Positions 8,981 to 19,504 of a stretch of 50,425 nucleotides of DNA are shown in pieces. The position numbers and the translations under genes were made by a program. Each line of letters starts with the position of its first letter. Position 1 is the stretch's first letter. The notes beneath the pieces were generated by a model. It made no database searches, was not told the origin of the DNA, and worked only from the letters and a program-made list of their open reading frames with translations. Source of the stretch: Magnetovibrio sp. PR-2 (GTDB taxonomy: Bacteria > Pseudomonadota > Alphaproteobacteria > Rhodospirillales > Magnetovibrionaceae); the NCBI RefSeq assembly GCF_036689815.1, contig NZ_JBAHUR010000017.1:1-50425 (forward strand), in the 5' to 3' direction.

Positions 8981-10345
8981 TTACTCTGCCACGTCCGGCA
9001 ACATGCTCAGGGATTTTTCCAAGCTGGCTTCGTCGTAGGGCTCATCCGTCAACTTGCCGTCGAAATAATCTGTGTAGGCCTGCATGTCGAAATAGCCATG
9101 GCCGGACAGGTTGAACAGGATGGTTTTGCTCTCACCCGACGCTTTGCACTTCAAAGCTTCGTCAATGGCACCTTGCACAGCGTGGGTGCTTTCGGGTGCG
9201 GGCACGATGCCTTCGGCTTTGGCGAAGGTGACGCCAGCCTTGAAACAATCCAACTGACCGTACGCACGGGCTTCCATCAGCCCTTGGTCATAGACGTGGC
9301 TCACCAACGGCCCCATACCGTGGTAGCGCAAGCCACCCGCATGGATGGGCGACGGCACAAACTGAGAGCCCAGCGTATGCATCTTCACCAAAGGCGTCAG
9401 GCTGGCCGTATCGCCAAAGTCATACGCAAACTTGCCTTTCGTCAATGTTGGACACGATGCCGGTTCAACGGCAACGATCTTGGTGTTTTTCCCTTCACGC
9501 AAGTTGCGTCCAATGTAAGGGAACGACAAACCAGCAAGGTTCGAGCCCCCGCCCGCACAGCCGATCACGATGTCGGGATCATCGCCCGCCATGTCCATCT
9601 GTTCCATAGCCTCCAGACCAATAACCGATTGGTGCAACAACACATGGTTCAGCACACTGCCCAGGGCATACTTGGTATCGTCGCGCCCTGCGGCCAGCTC
9701 GACCGCTTCGGAAATGGCAATGCCCAGAGATCCGGTACTGTCCGGATGTTCGGCTAGAATGGCCCGCCCTGAGTTGGTTTCTTCGGACGGGCTGGGCACA
9801 CAGCGTGCGCCGAAGGTTTGCATCAAGGCCCGGCGGTAAGGCTTTTGCTGATAGCTCACCTTCACCATGTAAACGTCAACTTCCAAGCCGAAGTACTGAC
9901 CTGCGTATGCAATGGAAGAGCCCCACTGCCCGGCCCCCGTTTCCGTAGTCAGGCGCTTGGTGCCTTCTTCTTTGTTGTAGAACGCTTGTGGAACCGCCGT
10001 GTTCGGCTTGTGCGACCCGGTGGGGCTGACACCTTCGTACTTGTAATAAATCTTTGCCGGGGTATCCAAAGCCTTTTCCAGCTTGCGCGCGCGGAACAAC
10101 GGCGACGGACGCCATTGCGCCAAGACATCGCGCACCGGCTCGGGAATTTCAACGTCACGCTCTTGGGTAACTTCTTGACCGATCAGCGCCATGGGAAATA
10201 GCGGTGCCAGGTCGTCTGGTCCAACGGGATTTCCCGTGCCCGGATGAAGAACGGCGGGCGGCGGCTCAGGCAAATCCGCCATCAAATTGTACCAAGCTTT
10301 CGGAAGCCGATCTTCAGTGAGTAAGTATTTAATACGATCAGGCAT
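8981..10345 (-). CDS. trpB: TrpB2-type tryptophan synthase beta-like PLP enzyme
   Basis: Fold-type II PLP enzyme of 454 aa, longer than TrpB1 (about 400). The N-terminal extension, LFRARKLEKAL and the PLP-lysine motif PTGSHKPNTA mark the TrpB2 branch. The phosphate-binding loop is GCAGGGSNLAG, and the C-terminal motif is ILFNLSGHGYFD. TrpB2 joins indole and serine (or phosphoserine) to tryptophan, and many act without a TrpA partner; none is nearby, which points to indole salvage. The start at 10345 (MPDRIKYL) was preferred over 10366 because GAGAGGGG precedes it. Confidence 0.92.
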   Translation of the reverse strand: MPDRIKYLLTEDRLPKAWYNLMADLPEPPPAVLHPGTGNPVGPDDLAPLFPMALIGQEVTQERDVEIPEPVRDVLAQWRPSPLFRARKLEKALDTPAKIYYKYEGVSPTGSHKPNTAVPQAFYNKEEGTKRLTTETGAGQWGSSIAYAGQYFGLEVDVYMVKVSYQQKPYRRALMQTFGARCVPSPSEETNSGRAILAEHPDSTGSLGIAISEAVELAAGRDDTKYALGSVLNHVLLHQSVIGLEAMEQMDMAGDDPDIVIGCAGGGSNLAGLSFPYIGRNLREGKNTKIVAVEPASCPTLTKGKFAYDFGDTASLTPLVKMHTLGSQFVPSPIHAGGLRYHGMGPLVSHVYDQGLMEARAYGQLDCFKAGVTFAKAEGIVPAPESTHAVQGAIDEALKCKASGESKTILFNLSGHGYFDMQAYTDYFDGKLTDEPYDEASLEKSLSMLPDVAE

Positions 10346-10576
10346 TAACCTTGTCCCCTCTCCCATTCATAAGATCAATTGTCTTCTGCACATCTGAAGC
10401 AAGCATTATCCCTCTGTGATTGAAAAAATGCCACCTTCGAATGACAGCAGAACGCTTGTTTCAGCTTTGTTATGGGAGTACAAATATATGAATGCACTTT
10501 CGTTCAGCTGCGGGCAGACAGACACCGATCACGGGCCAAGAGCTGCGGTTTTGTGCGACTTGGGGAATGGGCGATT

Positions 10577-11992
10577 ATGGATACCTTGCAAACCACATCA
10601 CCGTCTTCCACTGACGGCGAACATTCAGAACGATCGGTGGACACACCTGTCCTCGACCGTCTATCTGCAGAAACGCTCGGGACCCTTTTTGACGAACTCT
10701 CCGACCTGGTGGTGGTGTGTATTGATGGCGAAATTCGCCACGTCAACAAAATGGGCGCTGCCCTGTTGGATGCCGGCAGCGCCGACGCACTTCTGGGCAA
10801 GCGTTTCCAAGATTTCATTTGCGACGATTTTGCCGACAGTATCCAAGACATCATTTCTGTAATGGCTGGCGAAACCGACGCGACGCCATTGCGTGTGCAA
10901 ACCTTGAAGGGCAAGATGATCAGCCTCAACATCAAGGTTCAGTTCTTGTCGGACCTTGGCACATGCGCGCACGTGGTTTTGGGCGAAAATCTGACTGCGC
11001 AAACCATGATGGCTGAAGCCATGCACAAAAGCGAACAGAGATTTCGCAAGCTGGTGAACAATGCTTTGGATTTGATCTGCGTGGTCGACGGTGGCAAGGT
11101 CAACTACATCAACAAGGCCGGCTTGAGCTTGCTTAAACTGAACAACAAAAACGATATCATTGGAAAATCGCTGGATGATTTCCTGCATGAAAACTACCAA
11201 GGCCTTTTAGACGGTGATGTCACAGAGTTTGCCGATGAAGAAATGCTGATGCCCATGCGCTTTATGGATCAGCAAGGCAACATCTTGGACGCCGAAGTCA
11301 GTCTAACGATGTTGGACCGGGCCACCGGCTCCAACTACATGATCGAAGCCCGTGACATCACCGCACACAACCGCGCGGTGACGGCACTGCGGGCCTCCAT
11401 TGAAAATTTGGAACAGCGCGTGCGCGAACGCACCCAAGAACTTCAAGACGAGGTCATGGAGCGCCGTCGCGCCGAAGAAAAACTGCGTCACGTCGCCACC
11501 CACGACGGGCTCACAGACTTGCCCAACCGCTCACTTTTGATGGACCGTTTGAAAACCTCCATCGCGCGCGCCAACCGCAGCAAAGAAAAATGCGCCGTCG
11601 TGTTCATTGATTTGGACGGGTTCAAACCCATCAACGACACCTTGGGCCACGACAAGGGCGATTTGGTGTTGCAAGAAACGGCCAAGCGCCTCAATGCCTG
11701 CGTTCGCCAAACCGACACGGCGGCCCGGTTCGGTGGTGATGAGTTCGTGCTTGTGTTGAGCGACATCAGCCACGCTGACGATGCCATTCCCGTGGCAGAG
11801 AAAATTTTGGAAATCTTAGCCGAACCGATTGTGTGCGGTGATGCTGAAGCCCGCATTGGCGCCAGCATCGGCATTGCCATGTACCCCGACCACGGCGAAG
11901 ATGCCGAAGCCGTCATCAAATGTGCGGACAACGCCATGTACGACATCAAGGCCAGCGGCAAAAACAATTTCGGTTTTGCGCCTCTGCCCTAA
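10577..11992 (+). CDS. PAS-PAS-GGDEF diguanylate cyclase
   Basis: Makes the second messenger c-di-GMP from two GTP. The protein has 471 aa and no membrane span: two PAS-type sensor domains (about 30-150 and 155-275), a coiled-coil linker (ASIENLEQRVRERTQELQDE) and a C-terminal GGDEF domain. The active-site motif GGDEF is at 386-390 and intact. The inhibitory I-site RQTD (377-380) is present, so product feedback is expected. The start at 10577 follows a GGGGAATGGGCG stretch; an in-frame ATG at 10472 would add 35 residues without similarity. No EAL domain is attached. The signal sensed by the PAS domains is unknown. Confidence 0.93.
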   Translation: MDTLQTTSPSSTDGEHSERSVDTPVLDRLSAETLGTLFDELSDLVVVCIDGEIRHVNKMGAALLDAGSADALLGKRFQDFICDDFADSIQDIISVMAGETDATPLRVQTLKGKMISLNIKVQFLSDLGTCAHVVLGENLTAQTMMAEAMHKSEQRFRKLVNNALDLICVVDGGKVNYINKAGLSLLKLNNKNDIIGKSLDDFLHENYQGLLDGDVTEFADEEMLMPMRFMDQQGNILDAEVSLTMLDRATGSNYMIEARDITAHNRAVTALRASIENLEQRVRERTQELQDEVMERRRAEEKLRHVATHDGLTDLPNRSLLMDRLKTSIARANRSKEKCAVVFIDLDGFKPINDTLGHDKGDLVLQETAKRLNACVRQTDTAARFGGDEFVLVLSDISHADDAIPVAEKILEILAEPIVCGDAEARIGASIGIAMYPDHGEDAEAVIKCADNAMYDIKASGKNNFGFAPLP

Positions 11993-12015
11993 TCGCTCAC
12001 GTGTTCCTGACAAAC

Positions 12016-12046
12016 AAAAAGCCCCGCCGCAATGGACGGGGCTTTC
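12016..12046. terminator. bidirectional hairpin terminator
   Basis: AAAAGCCCCG (12017-12026) pairs with CGGGGCTTT (12037-12045), with a 10-nt loop. It lies between the converging diguanylate cyclase and degP genes. Confidence 0.8.
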
Positions 12047-12065
12047 GTGTTGGGCAGGAGCCCGC

Positions 12066-13565
12066 TTATTGCAGCTTCACAGCGACAAAGCGGAAACCGG
12101 TTTGGCCTTGGACCAGCAACAGGACGGAACGTTTGCCCGCCTTCTTCGCAGCCTTGACCAAGCGCTTCGCGTCTGCGGGTGACTTGACCTTTTCTTGGCT
12201 GATTTCACCGATCACGTCACCTGGGCGCACGCCTTCTTCATAAGCCGTGCTTTCCACATCAACGTCGGTGACAATCAAACCTTTGACGTCTTCGGGCAGA
12301 TCAAATTCTTCGATCAAGCGATCGGTGGGGCTCGCCACTTTGATGCCAAGCTCAACCAAAGAGACCTGAGAAGATTTTTTCGGTCCGCGTTCCGGGGCTT
12401 GAGCAACTTGCTCGGTGTCGTCCAAGCGGCCAATTTGTACGGACAAGGATTTCATCTTGCCGTCACGCCAGACTTTGACTTTGACTTTCTTTTCAACGTC
12501 CGTGTTTGCCACGATGCGCGGCAGTTTGCGCATTTCATCGACACGTTGGCCGTCGAATTCCAAAATCACGTCACGGGCTTTGATGCCGGCTTGGGCTGCT
12601 GGGCCGTCTTCAATCACACTTGCCACCAACGCACCTTCGGCTTTGTCCAGCCCCAGCGTTTCGGCAATGGATTCGGTGACCACTTGGATGTGAACACCCA
12701 ACCAACCGCGAGAGACCTTGCCGTCTTTGATCAACTGTTTGATCACAGGTTTGGCGGCGCTGGACGGAATGGAGAAACCGATGCCGACGGAACCGCCGGA
12801 CGGGGAATAGATTGCCGTATTCACGCCAATGACTTCGCCGTCCATGTTGAACATAGGTCCACCCGAGTTGCCGCGGTTGATGGACGCATCCGTTTGAATG
12901 AAGTCGTCATAGGGCCCGGCGTTGATGTCGCGTCCGCGTGCGGAAATGATGCCAGCCGTCACGCTGCCACCCAGACCGAAGGGATTGCCAATAGCCACAA
13001 CCCAATCGCCCACGCGCGATTTGTCGGAATTGCCGAACGGCACGGTGGGAAGCTTGGCTTTCGATTTAACCTTCAACACAGCCAAATCGGATTTTGCGTC
13101 GCGCCCAACCATCTCAGCGCTGAGACGCGTATCGTCTTGCAAGATGACCGAGATTTCGTCGGCACCTTCGATGACGTGGTTGTTGGTCACCACATAGGCT
13201 TCACCGTTGGATTTGTGTTCAATGATAAAACCGGACCCCAACGAGGTCGCTTTGCGTTTGCGCGGGCGATCTCCGTTGCCGTTGCCATTGCCATTGGGCT
13301 GACCGCGATCAAAAAAATCTTTGAAAAAATCTTCAAACGGCGAGCCCGGAGGGAACTGCGGCATTTCTTGAGAGCCCGAGCGCCCTTCCACCACTTGGCT
13401 GGTGGAAATATTCACCACCGCCGGCAAAAGCTGATCGGCCAGGTCGGCGAAACTTTCCGGAGCACTTTTGGCGTGGGCTGTGTGAGCACTGGCAATAACG
13501 AGCACAAAGGCCACGGCCAGCATACGAAATACGTTCAAAGAAATAGGCATATGATTGTGTCTCAT
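12066..13565 (-). CDS. degP: periplasmic serine protease Do (DegP/HtrA family)
   Basis: Periplasmic protease/chaperone of 499 aa. A signal peptide with a hydrophobic core (about residues 9-31, ending AHA) is followed by a trypsin-like domain with the complete triad His130 (TNNHVIEG), Asp160 (SDLAVLK) and Ser234 (RGNSGGP). Two PDZ domains follow, the first from about residue 300 and the second, shorter, at the C-terminus. An Asn/Gly repeat (NGNGNGNG, 91-98) forms the flexible loop before the protease core. An in-frame Met at residue 6 is an alternative start. It lies downstream of hflK-hflC-DUF2065 on the same strand, a common alphaproteobacterial quality-control cluster. Confidence 0.95.
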   Translation of the reverse strand: MRHNHMPISLNVFRMLAVAFVLVIASAHTAHAKSAPESFADLADQLLPAVVNISTSQVVEGRSGSQEMPQFPPGSPFEDFFKDFFDRGQPNGNGNGNGDRPRKRKATSLGSGFIIEHKSNGEAYVVTNNHVIEGADEISVILQDDTRLSAEMVGRDAKSDLAVLKVKSKAKLPTVPFGNSDKSRVGDWVVAIGNPFGLGGSVTAGIISARGRDINAGPYDDFIQTDASINRGNSGGPMFNMDGEVIGVNTAIYSPSGGSVGIGFSIPSSAAKPVIKQLIKDGKVSRGWLGVHIQVVTESIAETLGLDKAEGALVASVIEDGPAAQAGIKARDVILEFDGQRVDEMRKLPRIVANTDVEKKVKVKVWRDGKMKSLSVQIGRLDDTEQVAQAPERGPKKSSQVSLVELGIKVASPTDRLIEEFDLPEDVKGLIVTDVDVESTAYEEGVRPGDVIGEISQEKVKSPADAKRLVKAAKKAGKRSVLLLVQGQTGFRFVAVKLQ

Positions 13566-13691
13566 GGTTATGGATTGACCATTCTGGAATACAAGGTGTT
13601 GCGGATCCCTTCCGCGCAGACCTATAGATAGTTTTGAATTTAGGAAGAAGTATGGCGAAAGCCAGCCGCAATTGCGACACTTTTGAACAGA

Positions 13692-13877
13692 TTATGGCAT
13701 CGCCAGCCAAACAATCAGCAGCCCAAACCCAGCCGTAGCAACGGCTGCGACACGAATTTGCACCTCTTCCATACTCAACATTGCCTCCATGGCTTGGCGC
13801 ATGAAGTTTGGAAACAGAGCATATAAAACGCCCTCCAAAACCAGCATCAAGCCAAAAGCAGCCACAAAGTTGATCAT
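13692..13877 (-). CDS. DUF2065 (YjeT-like) small inner-membrane protein
   Basis: The protein has 61 aa and two hydrophobic segments (about 2-22 and 41-60) joined by a short charged loop (NFMRQAMEAMLSMEEVQIR). This is the DUF2065 family, usually found just after hflC. A strong ribosome site AGGAG precedes the ATG at 13877. The site begins inside the T-tract of a hairpin terminator (13893-13931), so expression probably needs read-through from hflKC or its own promoter. Function is unknown; association with the HflKC/FtsH assembly is inferred from context only. Confidence 0.9.
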   Translation of the reverse strand: MINFVAAFGLMLVLEGVLYALFPNFMRQAMEAMLSMEEVQIRVAAVATAGFGLLIVWLAMP

Positions 13878-13892
13878 GTGTTTGAACTCCTA

Positions 13893-13931
13893 AAAGCGAA
13901 CGGCCCGCCCTTTGAAAAGGAACGGGCCGTT
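13893..13931 (-). terminator. hairpin terminator after hflC
   Basis: AACGGCCCG (13899-13907) and CGGGCCGTT (13923-13931) form a perfect 9-bp stem. On the minus strand it is followed by CGCTTTTAGG. It separates hflC from the DUF2065 gene and may act as a partial terminator that lowers downstream expression. Confidence 0.75.
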
Positions 13932-13952
13932 GCGATTTATGTCAAACGGAAC

Positions 13953-14825
13953 TTAACGCTTGCCCGTCTGATCACCGAAGTAGCGGAAGAAATCGCTGTC
14001 TGGCGACAACACCAAGTTGGTGTCACCTTGCGCCAACGCTTCACGATACGCCGTCATAGACCGGTAGAACGCGAAGAATTCCGGGTCTTGGCCGTAAGCT
14101 TCACCCAAAATGCGGTTGCGTTCCGCATCGCCGGTACCACGCAGGATTTGTGATTTGCGTTGAGCTTCAGCCAGCAACACCGTCTTGTCACGGTCTGCTC
14201 GGGATTCGATTTCCAACTTGGCTTTTTCACCATCAGCACGAAGCTGGTTGGCTTCCTTCACACGATCAGAGCGCATGCGGTTGTACACCGTTTGCGAAAT
14301 TTCCGGGGGAAGGTCGGTGCGGCCAATCCGTACGTCAACGATTTCGATGCCGTAGTTTTGGGTTTCTTTCGCCAAACGCTGTTCGATCTCGACCATGATG
14401 GCGTCCCGTTTTTCCGACAACAGATCGGTCAAATTGTTCCGCGCCATGGAATCGCGAACCGCAGAGTTCAAGATCGAGCCCACTTGGTCACGAAACGCAG
14501 CTTCGGTGCGCAACGCTTGGAAAAAGCGTAGCGGATCGACAATGCGATAGCGCGCAAATGCATCAACGTTGATACGCTTTTGGTCAGCCAACGTCACTTG
14601 TTCCGGACGGGGGTCCAGGTCCAAAACACGATTATCGTAGTAAACCACGTTTTGGATGAACGGCAGTTTTACCGCCAACCCCGGTTCGCGGATCACGCGT
14701 TTGGGGTTACCAAACTGCATCACCATCGCTTGTTCGGTTTGCGAAACCGTGAACAGAGCCGATGCACCGACAATGCCGCCGCCCAGGACCAAGATGCCGA
14801 GAACGGCCATGAATACCTTATTCAT
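13953..14825 (-). CDS. hflC: HflC, SPFH/band-7 modulator of FtsH
   Basis: The protein has 290 aa, an N-terminal membrane anchor (residues 4-26) and a periplasmic SPFH domain (VSQTEQAMVMQFGNPKR onward). A long helical coiled-coil region rich in Ala, Glu, Lys and Arg lies around residues 180-240. HflC forms a large cage with HflK around the FtsH protease and tunes degradation of membrane proteins. Its ATG overlaps the hflK stop codon by one base (TAATG), which indicates translational coupling and equal expression of the two subunits. Confidence 0.96.
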   Translation of the reverse strand: MNKVFMAVLGILVLGGGIVGASALFTVSQTEQAMVMQFGNPKRVIREPGLAVKLPFIQNVVYYDNRVLDLDPRPEQVTLADQKRINVDAFARYRIVDPLRFFQALRTEAAFRDQVGSILNSAVRDSMARNNLTDLLSEKRDAIMVEIEQRLAKETQNYGIEIVDVRIGRTDLPPEISQTVYNRMRSDRVKEANQLRADGEKAKLEIESRADRDKTVLLAEAQRKSQILRGTGDAERNRILGEAYGQDPEFFAFYRSMTAYREALAQGDTNLVLSPDSDFFRYFGDQTGKR

Positions 14826-15967
14826 TATTGACCTCCCGATTGTTTCTTGAGTTCAGGTAAGGGCAGGTAAGGCACAACGCCGCTGCCGCCGTTTTTGTCC
14901 AAGATCACTTTGTTGGAATTTTTCATGATCTCTTCCATAGCTTCCAAATACAGACGCTGTGTGGTCACGTCTTTTGCCGCCTTATAGGTTTCATAAACGG
15001 CCAAGAACCGTTTGGCTTCACCTTCGGCCTGTTTGCTGACTTGTTCTTTATAAGCTTCGGCCTGTTGCAACATTTTCGCGGCCTGACCTTCTGCGGTAGG
15101 AACGATTTTGTTGGCGTAGGCTTCAGCTTCGTTTTTCAAACGGTCCAAATCTTGACGGGCCGACTGAACGTCGTTGAACGCATCGATGACCTGTGCGGGC
15201 GGATCGCCTTTCAGAAACTGAACTTCCAAAACCGAAATACCGGATTTGTAGCTGTCCAAAATGGTTTGCAGCAAATCGCGCGCCCGGTTCGCCACTTGTT
15301 GACGTTCCGTCGTCATGGCGTTTTGCAATGTGGTTTGACCGATGATTTCGCGCATGGCGCTTTCCGCAGCCAGCTTCACGGTCGATTCTGGATCGCGAAT
15401 GTTGAACAGGAAGTTCCCGGCATCTTTGACTTTCCATTGAACCCGGAAGTCCACGTCAAAGATGTTTTGATCCTTCGTCAGCATCAGGCTTTCTTCCAAC
15501 ACGTCGCGACCCGACGTGGTTTGGCGGCCAAATGCTGTCGCTTGTTCGCTTGCATCACGGAAACCGACGTCAATGCGTCGCACGGCTTCGACGTTTGGCG
15601 TCAAAACCGTTCCAATCGGTGAAGGATAGTACCAATGCAGCCCAGGCCCCACATCCTTGAGAGGATCGTGTTCACCAAACGTCAGCAGCACACCTTGGTG
15701 ACCGGCATCAACACGGTAGACCCCGCTGCCCAGCCACAACACCAATGCACCCAACAGAGCCAATACGATGACTTTGCCGGAGCCGAACCCGCCGGGCATG
15801 ATGTTTTTGAAGTTGTCTTGCGATCGACGCAGCATTTCTTCGATGTCGGGGGGCTGTTGACCACCGCCGCCTCCACCTTGAGAGCCGCCTCCGCCGCCCC
15901 AGGGACCGCCGCCGTTACCGCCGCCGCCCCATGGACCGCCGCCTCCACCTTGAGGTTTCCAAGCCAT
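14825..15967 (-). CDS. hflK: HflK, SPFH/band-7 modulator of FtsH
   Basis: Partner of HflC, 380 aa. The cytoplasmic N-terminus is an extreme Gly/Trp/Pro region (GGGGGPWGGGG-type repeats, about residues 5-38), characteristic of HflK. One membrane segment (about 65-83, VIVLALLGALVLWLGSG) and an SPFH domain starting at YRVDAGHQGVLLTFGE follow, then a helical region with the QAEAYKEQVSKQAEGEAKRF signature. It is the first gene of hflK-hflC-DUF2065-degP. Its 5' region (15999-16041) holds an imperfect hairpin AAAGGC...GCCTTT of uncertain meaning. Confidence 0.96.
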   Translation of the reverse strand: MAWKPQGGGGGPWGGGGNGGGPWGGGGGSQGGGGGGQQPPDIEEMLRRSQDNFKNIMPGGFGSGKVIVLALLGALVLWLGSGVYRVDAGHQGVLLTFGEHDPLKDVGPGLHWYYPSPIGTVLTPNVEAVRRIDVGFRDASEQATAFGRQTTSGRDVLEESLMLTKDQNIFDVDFRVQWKVKDAGNFLFNIRDPESTVKLAAESAMREIIGQTTLQNAMTTERQQVANRARDLLQTILDSYKSGISVLEVQFLKGDPPAQVIDAFNDVQSARQDLDRLKNEAEAYANKIVPTAEGQAAKMLQQAEAYKEQVSKQAEGEAKRFLAVYETYKAAKDVTTQRLYLEAMEEIMKNSNKVILDKNGGSGVVPYLPLPELKKQSGGQ

Positions 15968-16198
15968 GAGCTTAAGTTTCCTTCAAATCCGTTGTCCAAA
16001 GGCCTCCAAAGGAGTAAAAAACATCTCCACGGAGCCTTTAATATTTTGCTTTTCTAATACGCGCCCCTATATCAAGGACCGTAACGCTTATAGGCTAGCC
16101 TGCCGGACTGCGCAACGCCTCCTCGCTGAAGAGTGGGAGAAACGCACCAAAAAGCTAGTCTGACCAAGGATATCTGCTCGTTTTCGGAGATTTCAAGC

Positions 16199-17320
<1,122 letters not shown>

Positions 17321-17340
17321 TTCCCACACGTTCATCACAC

Positions 17341-17370
17341 AAAAGCGCCCCATTTTGGGGTGCTTTTTTT
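17341..17370 (+). terminator. Rho-independent terminator of apbC
   Basis: AAAGCGCCCC and GGGGTGCTTT form a stem around ATTT, followed by TTTTTTT. It lies 20 nt after the apbC stop. Confidence 0.88.
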
Positions 17371-17422
17371 GTGCGCGTTTACCACTTCTTCAATTTTCAA
17401 AGGCATTGTTGGATCAACAACA

Positions 17423-18559
17423 ATGAACAACAATATCTGGTATCTGATGTTTTCAACGCGTCGCACATTTGCCACCCTCACTTCCCTCAGCCTTTTTTGC
17501 GCGCTCACTCCCGCCGTTGGCGCCGATCCGGCCCAAGAACCATCTTGGACGGACGGTCTTTACGCCGGTGCAGCCCTGGGCGCGGTCCAGGCCAAAGACA
17601 CCACAGCCAGCGGCACATCCGGCGGCAGCGTCGATTTCGAACCCGGTGTGGCCGGAGCGGTTTTTGCCGGCTCAAAGCTCAACGACACCTTCCGCTTAGA
17701 ACTGGAGCTCAGCCAACGCAGCATGGGTTTGGACAGCGTCGCCAGTGCGTCCGCCAGCGGGGATGCCAAAGCCCAAGCCTTAATAGGCAACGCCATCGTT
17801 GACTTGGATCTGGACTTGCCGATCACGCCATATGTCGGCGGTGGTGTGGGCCTGGCGCGCGTCAGCCTCAACAACGCGTCGCCCTTTGGCGGCTCCACCA
17901 TTGACGACACGGACACGGCGCTCGCCCTGCAAGGCATTGCCGGGGCCAGCTATCAGCTGAACGATGCTGTGGACGTGTTTGCAGACTATCGCTACTTCAC
18001 CACAGGCGATGCAAATTTCTCCACGGCGGCCGGCACCAGCACCTCTGCGGACTTAACGACCCATAGCGTCATGGCGGGCCTGCGCTTGAATTTCAACTTA
18101 GGTCCAACCAGCTCCACGCTGAACGGCAGCGACAGCGACGCCAACGCAGGCGACACCATCGCCCAGGCCGAACCCGTTGCGGGACCCGCCCCTGAAATGG
18201 CTGAACAGCCCAAGCCCGTTCACACCATTGCCGAGACCTTCTTGGTGAACTTTGAATTCAACAAAGCCGACATCACCGATGACGGGGTCGCCATCATCGA
18301 AGGTGTGGTGCACACGGTCAAAGCCGCCAAGGTCACACGCTTGGTCCTCACAGGACACGCGGACACCATGGGCCCGGCGGACTACAACATGAAACTGTCC
18401 GTGCAACGCGCCGAAGCGGTCAAAACCGCCCTTCTGGCGCTGGGCTTTGAAGCCGACAACATCCGTGTGATCGGCAAAGGCGAAACGGATCTTCTGATCC
18501 CCACCCCCGACAACACATTTGAGCCCAAAAACCGCCGGGTCGAGATCGTTTTGCCCTAA
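17423..18559 (+). CDS. OmpA-family outer membrane protein (beta-barrel plus OmpA C-domain)
   Basis: The protein has 378 aa. A signal peptide (residues 1-34, ending AVGA) precedes an eight-stranded porin-like barrel (about 45-235) with glycine-rich amphipathic strands such as YVGGGVGLARVSL and ADYRYFTTG. A short acidic linker (SDSDANAGDT) leads to a C-terminal OmpA domain (about 265-378). The peptidoglycan-binding core is intact: NFEFNKADIT, LTGHADTMGP and LSVQRAEAVK. It should anchor the outer membrane to the cell wall. The start at 17423 was chosen for the signal peptide; Met at 17447 is an alternative. Confidence 0.9.
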   Translation: MNNNIWYLMFSTRRTFATLTSLSLFCALTPAVGADPAQEPSWTDGLYAGAALGAVQAKDTTASGTSGGSVDFEPGVAGAVFAGSKLNDTFRLELELSQRSMGLDSVASASASGDAKAQALIGNAIVDLDLDLPITPYVGGGVGLARVSLNNASPFGGSTIDDTDTALALQGIAGASYQLNDAVDVFADYRYFTTGDANFSTAAGTSTSADLTTHSVMAGLRLNFNLGPTSSTLNGSDSDANAGDTIAQAEPVAGPAPEMAEQPKPVHTIAETFLVNFEFNKADITDDGVAIIEGVVHTVKAAKVTRLVLTGHADTMGPADYNMKLSVQRAEAVKTALLALGFEADNIRVIGKGETDLLIPTPDNTFEPKNRRVEIVLP

Positions 18560-18562
18560 ACA

Positions 18563-18593
18563 AAACGGCCCGCAGCTTATCTGCGGGCCGTTT
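18563..18593. terminator. bidirectional hairpin terminator
   Basis: AAACGGCCCGCAG (18563-18575) and CTGCGGGCCGTTT (18581-18593) form a perfect 13-bp stem with a 5-nt loop, between the converging OmpA-like and cheZ genes. Confidence 0.85.
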
Positions 18594-18631
18594 GACATTT
18601 CGGTATTTTGATCAGGCTTAGTCGAACACCT

Positions 18632-19360
18632 TCAATCAAACAGGGCGTCGATATCGTTTTGGGAAATGCCGGAGCCTTCCAGCTGCGGGCCTTCCAGAAG
18701 TTTTTCGTCTTCGGAACGCACATCGTCCGACAGCTCAATGCCTTCGAAATCTTCTTCACCCCAGATGTTGATCATGGTGAGGATGCGTTCTTCCAGATAG
18801 TTGATGGTTTTCACCACCTTGCCGGTGCGCTGACCGGTGATGTCTTGGAAGTTGCAGTTTTCGTAGATGTGGATGACCAGGTTAGAAATGGCCTGCAAGT
18901 GATCGTGGGACTTCACATCGTCAATACGTTCTCTAATGCCTTGGACGTGGTCTTCAATGTCTTCGGCGGCGCCAAGAATATTGTTGGTGGCTTCCTCGGT
19001 CGCTTGAACGATGGCGCTCAATTCCATGGCGGCGGTGACGAATTTGTCTTCCTCAACACCCGGTTTGTGAATGGCAGCGATCTCTGCCTTGGTTTTGTCG
19101 ATGGAGCCTTTAAGATCGTGCAGTTGGCCGCGCAAGACAGACAGTTCCGGCGGCGCTTCGCCCGCACCCGGCGCAGCACCCGCCACGTTCAAGGTTTCTT
19201 GTTTGGAGATGTCTTCCAACATGCCCTTGAGCTCATCAATGGCTTTGAGAACTTCTTCGTTATGAACGACAGGCTGCGGCACATGATGCACGGGCGCAGA
19301 AATCCCGCGCTTTTTCATCAAATTGCGCTCTGCTGAAAACAGTTTCGTCGGTGTATTCAC
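18632..19360 (-). CDS. cheZ: CheZ-type CheY-P phosphatase
   Basis: Dephosphorylates CheY-P to end chemotactic signals at the flagellar motor. The protein has 242 aa and is mostly long helices, as in the CheZ four-helix bundle. The catalytic motif FQDITGQR (171-178) places Asp173 and Gln177 where E. coli CheZ has its catalytic Asp and Gln. A disordered acidic stretch leads to the C-terminal peptide GISQNDIDALF (231-241), which matches the CheY-docking tail. No other chemotaxis gene is adjacent. Most alphaproteobacteria lack CheZ; Rhodospirillales keep it. Confidence 0.9.
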   Translation of the reverse strand: MNTPTKLFSAERNLMKKRGISAPVHHVPQPVVHNEEVLKAIDELKGMLEDISKQETLNVAGAAPGAGEAPPELSVLRGQLHDLKGSIDKTKAEIAAIHKPGVEEDKFVTAAMELSAIVQATEEATNNILGAAEDIEDHVQGIRERIDDVKSHDHLQAISNLVIHIYENCNFQDITGQRTGKVVKTINYLEERILTMINIWGEEDFEGIELSDDVRSEDEKLLEGPQLEGSGISQNDIDALFD

Positions 19361-19445
19361 AGGTCTCTCACCCCTTCTGCACGGCTTTTTTTAGCGTTTT
19401 ATCACGCCTACTTTGGCCCCTTTATACCAAAGTTGAACCGTTTAG

Positions 19446-19485
19446 CAAAAAAAGGCAATCCCCCATTCCGATCTGGGGGAATTTC
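19446..19485 (-). terminator. terminator after the ThyX-like gene
   Basis: On the minus strand, ATTCCCCC pairs with GGGGGAT around AGATCGGAAT, and the stem is followed by GCCTTTTTTTGC. It lies about 20 nt after the stop of the ThyX-like gene. Confidence 0.75.
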
Positions 19486-19504
19486 CACCTTATTTCATAA
19501 TACC

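Noticed and set aside
12195-13631. 478-aa open frame opposite degP
   Set aside because: Shadow of a conserved protease gene; composition rich in His, Phe and Arg is typical of antisense frames in this genome.
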